A stretch of 64,000 nucleotides of DNA, taken from NCBI GenBank assembly GCA_936440205.1, contig OW387146.1, positions 23,932,458 through 23,996,457 of the forward strand, given 5' to 3'. How positions within the stretch are numbered: position 1 is the stretch's first letter; each line of letters starts with the position of its first letter. The notes beneath the pieces were generated by a model. It ran no database searches and was not told where the DNA came from. It saw only the letters and a program-made list of their open reading frames with translations. Source of the DNA: Lepidonotus clava (lineage: Eukaryota; Annelida; Polychaeta; Phyllodocida; Polynoidae). The position numbers were made by a program, and so were the translations under genes. Positions 39,801 through 51,400 of the stretch are shown piece after piece.

Positions 39801-42357
39801 TTAGCTAAGGAGGCTTGTTTCACCAAGGGTGCGAATGCACTCTGAAAGATAATGATATGCAAACAAGGTTTAAGCAAACTAAAACTTTTTTGATTATGCC
39901 ACTAGTATAACTAGCTAGTCGTATAATTTATTAGCTGACCAAGATTTATGAGAAGTTAAAGAAAAGGTATATTAGTAACCTAAATAGCTTTATTCCATTA
40001 TTAAACGCACTTAAAATGCATGAATTGATTGTCGAAAATAGACACCTTTCTTTTAGAAAAAGCAGTTCTCCTACATAGCCTCTCATATTTAAGTGTTCTA
40101 ATATTGTATACTAAACAAGATGTGCTTTACAGGACTTTACTGAAGTCTGAAAAGGGTTAAGATCACTACTAATAACTGGTTGGTAGAATATGATACTGTT
40201 ATCACCTATCAGCCCTATAATATACACCTCTGGCATTGACTGTTTGAGACTCACAAAAGGATCATTACTATAATTATGACATGGAAATAAATTATGCAAA
40301 AATGATACAGCACATTAGCAACATAAAGACATACAGGCTGTGTATATGCATGATTTTTGTAAATGAATCACATCTACTGTTTCATTTTTTATGTTTGTGC
40401 AATCTTTCTACATTAATTCAATGTAAAAAAAACTCTAATGCAAGTAGGAAGGTAAAGATTCGACGTCAAGAAACACCATTAATATGAGTGGATATTCCTC
40501 TTCATAAACAGTATATTTTTGCCTGAATTGTATGCCCCCAACACACAGTATCCCTGGATCCGCCCTGGGAAGTGAAATTCTGTTGTTTCTTCTATATTTC
40601 AACATTAAACCACTTACTTATTCAGGCTCGTATGTAGGAAAAGTCTCACCTTTCCTTGAAATTCATTGTAAAATCCCCAAAGAATTGTGAGAAAATGTTG
40701 GAAAATTCCATTCCGGAAATCTCGCCACCCCCTTTTTAAGTTGAAATTATTCAAAGTATATGCAAAAGTTCCACTTAGGGAACTTCGCCACCCCCCCACC
40801 CCCCCAGCAACAGCAGAACCTGTATATGGACCTGCAATCATATTTTCCAGAAGCACACTTGCACCCCTGTTTCAAAATCCTGGATCCACAACTAAAAGAA
40901 CATGAGGCCCTGAATTTCACCCACGCCCCCAGTGGCGGATTTTTTTTGTTTGGCCAATTTTACATTTTTTAAAATTCTAAACTCGGCCAAAAAGTAATTA
41001 AAGAAAATCCTTTACAAGATTAAAGATCCCCCCCCCCCCTTTTCAAAATCCTGGATCCGCCACTGGTCCCCCCCCCCACCACCAATGCACAGAATCCCTT
41101 GGATCCACCCTGGGAAGTAAGAAGGAGTAGGCCTATAACAGTCCAGACAGACACATGGATAAAAGCTAGAAATTTTTTTTAAGTGTACCTATATGACTCA
41201 ATCATGTGTTGTGTAGTCGAAGGGCTACACAACACAGGGGTGGTTTGGGGAAACCAGTGGATGTTGTGAAGCTGAGTGTACTCATGGGCGGATCCAGAGG
41301 GGGGGCGCGGGGGCGTGCGCCCCTCCCTATTTTCGGAAAATTTTACATTTTTTTAATGTAAAACTCGGCCAAAAAGTAATTAAGGAAAAATTGTTCCAAT
41401 AGCGCGCCCCCCCCCCCTTTTCAAATCCCTGGATCCGCCAGTGGTACTCCGATAACTCGTTGGTTCAAGGAATGCTATAACTATAACTTCTTCCATGTAC
41501 AAGGTCCATGAACACAGGGTGTCGGTAAAGAAAAAGTCGTAGAAAGGACCTAATAGATAAGAGTTTATGTTTGGGCAACGTATTTGAGTGACAGTGAACT
41601 GGTGTCATTATACGCCATTATAAGTAGTCTAATTGAAAAATTCATAATACTCAGTTCGAAAAATTAGATCTGATGAGGGAGAGAAGATCTAATAATTACA
41701 TTGAAATATGTTGAGATAATACTATTTAGATATATCTAGATATGACATAATTAGCCAATACAAGAATAACTTTAGATAAAGTATAGACCTAATTATGAGG
41801 TGACGTCAAATGTCAGAAATATCGAATTATAATCTTTATTTTTATTGCATTTAAACTCATACAGCACTTCGGCTTGACAATATGTAGCCGTGCTTCCAGT
41901 GGTTTACATTGTGTCTTTTTTCTTTTGGGACATTGGCTTGCCATAGTTGGTTTCACATCCGTGTTGCCAGCCCTCTGAGTAGACTAGTTTCACATCTCCT
42001 CGAACTCTCGGCCATATTGCAGTGCTACCCTATTTGAGGATCTGTTTGTCAGCGTGTGGTTCTGTTTTTGTGAGTATTCTACTTCGTTTTATGACCTTTG
42101 TGAAAAACACTTTACTTAGAATCCATGTCAATGAGGCAGATATAGAAGATATAGATTTGTATGTCAAACCTGTTAAGGTTGTGGGATCCACGGCGTCTCC
42201 CAACAACAGGAAAGGTCTCTGTCCTGCTGACCTAGTTACATGTAAATTATATATGAAGTGAAGATGTAGGCTTGTATACAGACTGTTACTGGTACACATC
42301 TATAAACCGAATACTAGATATTTACTTTATAGCAAATGTCATAGATACAGGATTTCC

Positions 42358-42404
<47 letters not shown>

Positions 42405-43607
42405 CAGCATATAGGCAGCATATATATATATGCGCCCCCCTTTTTGGGGGGCCAAATAAATTTCTGGAAATAGGGGACACATCCCTGTTTTTTTATTAGC
42501 ATGCCCCACATTTAAAAACTCTGCATCTGTCACTGCTTTGTGTAGTTTTTGTGTCCACTAAAAGGTGGGGAGGGGGTAGAGAGGGGGAAGGTGGGGTTAG
42601 GACCCTCAGGGCCCCCTCCTGGGTCACACCTGAAAAAAATCTAATTCTTCTCAGAAATGATACTCGACCGTGTAGGCATACATACTCAGCACGTAAACTA
42701 CGTTACAGAAGAGTGGTAGGTATCCAATTTATCGGGATTGTCAAAAGATATTTAAGCTTATGGGGCTACTCATGTGGGAGTATGTAAAAGCCACAGATGA
42801 CGGCTGGTGTGCAGCAAAAGTAATTAAGGAAAGATACAATAGCCCCCCCCCTCTTTTTTTTTTTTTTTTTCAAAATCCTGGGCACACCAGTGTTCCCTAT
42901 GTCATTGACCAACATATGATAATATCACAAACTAAAAAATGATATATTTCAGCCCTTTAGGCCTCACAGATAACTTTTATGAATTGGTGGATAACGCCAG
43001 ATTAACTGGATGTTAGTGAAATCAAACGGCCCAGCATTTACGATGTTAATGACTGCTTAACTATCGATATATGCTAGTGGAACGGCCCCCTGCGGCTGAC
43101 CGGGCGGGCCTCTCCCCTTCCACCCCTCCCCATTCCAGTCTCCGACCATATCAACCCAATCTCCCACTCCCCCTCACGGACCTCTCGTTCCCCCCCCTTC
43201 CCCCCCCCCCCCCCCCCCCCCACAGAGACACACCAGCTGATTGCACCTTCCACCTATAAAATAATAAAATCACCCAGACAGCATTTATTACTGAGATACA
43301 CCAGTAAGAGTTTACTAAAAGGGCCAGAGGGTTAGGAGGTCAGTCTGCTGGCCGGAAGCAGTCTCCCTGTACATACTCTATCACCTAACTATGTGCAAAG
43401 AATTTGCTTGGAGAGCACAATAAAGGCCTGGCCACATATACCAACTCGATCGTCAGGAGTCCTTCAGACCCGACCATCGGGGACTAATCAGTCTTACTGA
43501 TAGGCATAATCATGGGGGGGGGCACATATAATGACCACTTTGTCACAGAAAGCTGATAAATGTTTCATATCATATGATAGTGTGTGTATGTGTATACATA
43601 CATACAT

Positions 43608-43673
<66 letters not shown>

Positions 43674-45382
43674 TGTATGTAGAGAAACACACCAGGGGAA
43701 TCTTTTCTGCGATACAGCCCCTTTAACAACTCAACTGTCGGGACTGGACAGAGTGTGGCTGTTTATCATTTTCCCATATTTGTATATATTTTGAAAATGA
43801 TTTATATTTTTAAAAGAAACAAATATACAAACATACAAATATTATTTGTATGTTTGTATATTTCCTTAGCCTTTATCGAAGTAGATGTAGCTTACTATAA
43901 AATTGTACATCCTCAGGAAGCCAATTTCCTGGTGCATTCAAAAATTCAGCGCAAATATTGGTTCTTGATATCTTAAAATTGTAAAAATAACACTTTCAAA
44001 ATGATCACTAATATGGCACCATACCATTTCTGGGAATGTCTATAGATGGGACATCTCCCAATAGGAATGTCATGACGTAGTATGCAAAAAATTTTTACAA
44101 TATTAAAACTATTTAATCTCTCTCAAGAAAACTTTCACTTTATCAACTTTGCCAAAACTTACTCTTTAGTGGACCTCAGGCCATAGACGACATAGCCGTG
44201 GCCCTACAGCAGCCCAATAGGGGGTGAGGTCATTAGCAGGGTGGTCAAGGTAGGGTCACTCTGATCTTGCCACCACCCTGGACCTCCGATCCCTGGTCCC
44301 TCAGGTGATAATGACCCATGTTAATTGGGAGTATAAAGTTACAGAGCAGACAGCAGCGCCCCAACTATTAACAGGAGAAATGGGCAAATCATTGAGCCCA
44401 CAAATCCAAGATACTCACGGGAGACACCCCTCCTTTAATCTTCAACATCTCATGATTACTGACCGACTGATAATACAGACAAATGAGGCTTAATCCCATG
44501 AGATACACCATTGTATCCCAAAACTATCTGAAACACTGGACAAATTACATTTCTATGCCATACTGGACATGTCATAATCAAATGAATACATAGAACAGTT
44601 CAGCAAAATAAAAGTAACAAAATAAGAGTAACAAAAACGTAATTTCACAAGGACAAATTACGAAACTTTCATCGGACAATATGTCCGACATTTAAGGGTG
44701 AAACATTGGATGTCCGGACATATTTGGGATACACTGATACACCAGCTCATCACAACATGACACATCTGCTACTAAATCCCCCCCCCCCACACACACACCC
44801 CACACACCAAATTCGAAGGTTCTCCCATAAAAAATCCATTACCAACATTAAGTCTTCTGGACCTCATCCTACCAACTCTCCGTTCCTGACTCAAGACTGC
44901 ATCTGTATATGTACGAGGGGCTTAAGTTGAGTGTTTTTGAAGGTAATCAGGTTCTGTAATACATCATCCCCTATGTGTATACCATTATGGTCATTTAAGC
45001 ACCTTCTCATAAGGAAATTAGAGAGTTTGACAAATGGTTTTACTATATCGTTCATAGAGAGCCCACAATGGTCTGTTAGGGTCCAGGACTACCATCTGGG
45101 GCAGTTTTAACCTGCAAATGATGTCAGCTGGATCACCTCTTGGGGAGCTTTGCTCTTGAAGCACCGGGTTGGCCTTCTTGTAATTTATGACAGTGGGAAG
45201 AAATCAAAGCTGGCTAAATTGGATAGCATTCAGTCAAAGTGTATAAAGCTTATTGAATATAAATATAACAATACTAATTCCAAGGAAGAGTTGTGTTGTT
45301 TCTGTGTGTTGTCTGTCCATCCGTCACCCCATTCTATTTGTTAACAACTGGAAGATCACTATGTGCTGTGAAGTGGTTGTTG

Positions 45383-45413
<31 letters not shown>

Positions 45414-48400
45414 TAATAATAATAATAAAAAAATCACCCTCTGAAACAATTAATCGTTAACATCTTTTATACATCTTTTGATAATGTACAGGTGATTTGA
45501 TATTCAATTGCTAAACTTTTAATCACAATTAAAGGGAGCCAAAACTAATATAATTGACAGAATTTTCAAAACTGAGATAGGCCCTAAGTATAGAAATATG
45601 TTAGATGAGTCTAGTTAAGGTCAGTGGTAAAGTATTAGCTGTAAAAAAACTAGCTCAAACTGAAGTAGAATACCACAAGAGATGGTAATATTTGCATTTG
45701 TTTGTAAACAAAACCTATTTTTGCGGATCCACATTAATTGATTTAAGCAAGAAAAACATGTTTTTAATCATTTTGTTACCGTATTTCATGGCATAGATTT
45801 TAACATAGGCCAGGAATAGGCTCAAGGAATGGATTTCCATGATTATTTGAGTTTGGAAAATTTCATTGAATTTATTGGTTTTGGCTCCCTTTAATTTAGT
45901 TGTTGGCCTTATCCAAAAATACTATGGTTAGGCGTATGCAGGATAACAGTTTTAACAGTAAATCATACTCCCTATAAATGATCTTGGATTTGCTATAGTT
46001 GTCTTTGGTCTGTAAGTGAGTTTTTCGTATTACCTTCTTTTACAAGGTGACATTAATAAAGGGCCATAACATTTTCTCATGCCCTCTGTCCTCTTGTAGA
46101 TAAATGATAAAAAAGTGCATTTTTCATATTACGTCAAGCATTTCCCTCAAAAATTGAAATAATGACACTGGAATTAACATCCTTTGAAAAACGTCCTACC
46201 AGTAGGACGTCAGTATAATCTGGGTTTAACAAGGGGGCCTCAATAGGTGGAGGAGGGTATGAGATTTTTTTTAAATGTTCATACGTACTAAATCGAAGGC
46301 CCCAAGGCGACATTAATATAAATACATAGCATTTCCCAAGTCCTCTGCATCCTCGTACATAGACTATAAGAAGGTGAAATGATTGTTTATTGTCACTTTC
46401 TCTTTTGAAGGATCAACCGTCAGGATGTCACAGAAAAAAGATGAATGCTGCTTGGAGGAAGTCTCCCATTTTGATGTGGAGGACAAGGCATGTCCTGGTG
46501 CAGAAGACGTCTGCTGCACTCGTACCAATGATGTGATTGTCGGGGGTACTTGCGGGTTTGCCATTTATGAAAGCACTGGCAACCTCAAGGTCGCGTCTAT
46601 TAGCGGAGGGAATACATATATATGTAATGCTACCAGACTCACGATGGACACAGAAGGATTGATTTTGGTGAATACTCTAAATACTCAAAAACAATTTGGT
46701 TACTGTCAAAGGTGTTCAGGATACAAACAATTTGAACCAATTTCATGTAGGAACTGTTCTGGACAACCATCTCATTTTCATAGATTTTACCTTTCATGCT
46801 GTACCTGTGACAAGAATGCAAAAGGATTTGGTATTACAACGGAGGAGACCCAGAACTTCAAAGTTTCGGCCATTATTCCAACAGATGACTTTCATGTCCG
46901 AGTATACGACTCTACAAATCACTTTATCTACGACTTTTTAGGAGGGGAGTTCGTCAGTAAAATAACCCTGAAAACAACCCTTCAACACACCAAAGTCAGT
47001 CAGAAATTTGGATGTTCAGCTGACAGGAGCTCCAATGGAGATATTATTGTCGGGTATGTCTTCCACAAATGCATTGAAGTGTTTGACTCAACAGGTGAAT
47101 TCAAGAGAAAGTTTGGGCCCGAGATCCCAAGAGGTATCTACCCAGCTGGTATCTGCATCGACGAGCAGGATCGAATCATAGTTGCTGACAAAAACAACAA
47201 TCGGATTCTTCTGCTGAACCTTGAAGGCCAACTGCTGTCTACCCTTGTTGCTGATACCATACGTCAAAGTGTGGACCTTCGACCTGCTGCTGTATCAACC
47301 TCAAGGGGATGCCTGGCCGTCCTCCTCCATACTCTGCCTGGTCTATACTATTCAAAGGTCACCATCTACTCCGGTTTGGATAAAGTAGGTCAGGGAGACG
47401 CCAAACAAGAAGCTGGAGAAGCTCCGCCGTCCTACTCAGAAGCCGCAGAGTGTACTGTGGGGGGCATAACCCGAGGCCCCGAAAAAGGGGGTCGGGCCCC
47501 CAAATTTTCACACTTGAGGATAGAGTAGGGGGTCAACTCCCACCATGGATGCACTAAAATTATCACATCTTTATGTACTCCCTCAGAAATCTTGACTTAG
47601 TGTATAATCGTACTTAGGGCTGTCCTGAGAAAATGTGGCCAGTAGGAAATTCTCTTTTTCTTTTTTGGTTTGTCATGTGAAACCATTCTGATGGACCTAA
47701 TCAACATATCAGGTGTTGATTAAAATACCTAAATTTAATTGCTGAAGATAACCGTAGTATCTCTCTGGTCATGGTTTCAGTAAAACATATGAAAATTATA
47801 GTTCTGGCTGACCAAAAAGAAAACCCCAAAAAGACAGGCAGACAGAACAGTGAAAAAGGTCACTTGGTACATTAGTTATGGAAATATCTAGACTACCTAG
47901 GGTTCAACACATTGAAGAGTAAACTAATATTTTTTATGCTTTTTTTCAATTCAACAATGCCCCGATGATTGTTAGACGCCTATAATATGTTTAAACCAAT
48001 GCAATGGAGGAATTCATGTCTTGAGCATAATTTGATTCTGGGAAATTGGCTACAGACTTGTCTACATATCTTCTTGAAAATGACTTCATCCCTATCCAGT
48101 TATTTTATCATCTTTTTAATATCCATGCCCAATTTTTATCAAATTTTGATCAAAATTGCACATGGATATTAAATAGATGCTCTGGGGCCATAAAACGATC
48201 TGTCACAGATAAATGGGAAGTACGCCCGCTTTGGCATTGCTGCGTATTTCTGTGTATTTTTTTGTTGAATAAAATAATAGGACTAGATATTCATAACCTT
48301 TTCTGGAATGGCCTCCAGGATGTGCAATCCTGTCGGTGTGAGTAGTAATATAAGTATATTGCTTATTTGTCGAAAAGTAGCCATAGTTTCTATGACTGAT

Positions 48401-51400
48401 ATGAGTTATTCAACGGTACAAATGCTGACCCATATGCTTATGTCACACCTTGTTGTTGGTAGGTAGATTAGTTGATACAATTTACAAACAATGTATCAAA
48501 CAACGACACACTTTGCTTGATTATAACTTTTGACTTGCAGACATTTTGGGTCTTAAGACTTGAGTGTACAACTTTAATGTAATGTATGATATGCCTATGT
48601 ATTGAAGACCTAAGTCTTTTCATGCTGGGAAGATAGAGTGAAAGGGGTATAACATCCTCCCTTTTTCATTCCTAACACAACTTTGGAATATGGTCAAGGG
48701 ACAAAAAGATGATAATGTTGTGCTTGATTATGAAAACGTATCCCAAAGGAAAAATGTGGTTCTTAATGGTTTAAAATAATGTAGTAAATTTGATCATCCT
48801 TTATCTGTTTCCTGAAAGCAGATTTCCTTGATGGAAATTGTTAGTATTTTGTATGAAAAAAAGAGTTATTTCATCTTTGAATTGTGTGGGATATTATGCT
48901 ATTTAAATTACATGCAACTTATAGAGAGTAGGCTACCCTTAAGGATAGACAACAGTAGGCAAGGCGTTATTCGCGCAATCTCTCTTCATTTTCTTAATTT
49001 TTGAGATATAATACCGTTTCATATACCAAATGAAAGGTAATGATTTTATCTTTCTTAAGATACAAATAAAGTTTAAGTGAAATAAATATCTCTGACATAA
49101 TAAATTAAAAACCAATTTGTTGACTTTTATTTTTTGAACATGGATATTTCCTTTAATATTAAAGCTACAGACTCCAAACTTTGCATGTCTCCTGATAAGA
49201 TTCTTATGCAGGAAAGCCTGTCTCATAATTTTTATTTGGGTCCTAGTTTTGATTTTATTACAAAAAACGGGAAACTTTTTGTCATTTTTTGATACTTAAT
49301 TTTCTAGATTTCATAAAACAAAATCTAAGATCTAGATTAGAAATCTGAGACACGCTTCTCTCCTAATGGATATGATGTACATATGGTTGAAATTTCAAGG
49401 ATTTATGTGAAAAATTGACTGAGATATCAATGTTCAAAAAATTGTTGTAAAAATATGATTTTTCAACTTTCCGGTTATGTTGCATAGGTCTCCATAAGAA
49501 TATATTTTTATGAGTTATATCAATAGATAGGGTATTTAATTGGCTTTTTGGTGCTATATCATAAAGATGTAAGTAATCAGAAGTACAGAAATAGTATTTA
49601 GATTACTGCGACCATAGAAAAACACCCCTTATCACCTGTTGTCTATCCTTAAAAAGAAATATGTTTCTGGTACAGAGGGTGGGGTAATACATGTGCCCCG
49701 GATAGGGGAATCCCTTCCCCCCCCCTTTTTTTTTTTGGAGGGGGGGGGGGGGGGTTGGTAAGAATATGTAACATTGAGTTTTTAAAAAAACTTTTTTTTC
49801 TTTTTTTGAAAAATGAAAAAAAGAAAGGAGAAAATTTTGCCACCCGGCCGGTCGACTGGAAACAGATTATTTTTTGGGGATGGCCCTAGTAGTAGCAGTA
49901 TACCTAAACGATAAATGATATAGGCATAAACATATTCTATCAAAGTTAGGGCCTATATGATAAATTTGATTGAATACGTTTCTGTCCGCATCTTCTCTCC
50001 CTAGTACATCGCAGTCTTGTTGAAATATTCAATTATTTCTATTTTAGGATATATAAGAGAAAATGATTATGGTATGTTTTGAAAAGGTTCATTTTTTAGT
50101 GTTCAATTTTCATTTCAGATGTAAAATAGTAGATCTCTGTTCAGTTTTCATTTCTTTAAGAGGAATATTTGTTGTTTAGCTTCAATGTACACATAGCCTA
50201 TGCGTATTCTAGACATTAAGTTGAGACTACGCTTGATTAAGTATATAACAAAGAATTCAAAAGAACTGATATGTAACTTATAGCTAGCACTTTATACGCA
50301 AGATATAGACAAATGTTTGTGTTTCTTCTACCACGATACAATTTCATTTCTTTGTAATGATAATACTAATGGCAATTATTGTATATCATTATATATGATA
50401 ATCGAACTAATGACGCAAGTCACCTTTTTTATATTTAAAATAATTCATTCTAATATTTGACCTTGTTCTTATGCCAGTATTCCACGTATCAAAAGTACAA
50501 GCCTAAAATTTGTACAGCGAGGTAACACTAAATTTTGAGAGCACACTAATTCTGTACACTTTTGCTGCACCTTCATGACATAATGTATCAAAAGTGTCCC
50601 AAAAAAGAACTCCTGTGGCCCATTGCACAATGGGTTTCTTAACAACGAAAATAATTTTATTAACGAAAATAATATGTTCGTAACAACGATGGTTTATACA
50701 CATTGTTTTTCTATATTTAGAATGCAGCCAGAGAGCTGTAACTTTTACTGATTTGTCTCTAATTTTTTTCCTTTTTACATCAATTTACAGAATTCAATTT
50801 CATTCATTAGAACCAGAGATTTTTTTTTTTTTTTGTGGAAATTTTATTAACTTCTTCACGTGTAACACATGATCTTCCAGAGGTTAGATGAATAATAATA
50901 CAATAATATGTTTGTAAAATCGTAACAACGATATCTTTGTTAAAGATATCTTTGTTTGATCCTAACAACGAAATTCTATTGTGCAACGGGCCACTGTGGC
51001 CCATTGCACAATGGGTTTCGTAACCAAGAAAATGAATTAAATAGCGAATCAGTTCGTTGTTGCTTAATGAATTATTTGCAGTTATTTTCGTAACAACAAA
51101 AGTTTTTTCAACAATTTCTTTTCTATATTTAGAATGCCCTCAAACAGTTTTAACTTTTACTGTTTTTTCTCTAATTTCTTCTCTTTTTATATCAATTTAC
51201 AGAATTCAATTCCATTCATTAGAACCAGAGATTTTTTACTATTTTTGTAACATGTGACTATTTTCGTAACAAAGAAACATTTCGCTGTTAAGCGTTTGTT
51301 TGTTGTGCTTTTGTTGTTTGATCATCACAACGAAATTCTATTGTGCAACAATCCACTGCAGATTTCTATTGATAATAGGCTTATCATGCAGCTGCTGGTA

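Noticed and set aside
42022-42261. 79-codon plus frame starting [13 protein letters not shown]
   Set aside because: No recognisable domain, no convincing splice partners and no upstream promoter signal; left as unsupported.
46696-46941. Independent 81-codon gene inside the NHL gene
   Set aside because: It is better explained as a frameshifted segment of the same NHL protein than as a second gene.
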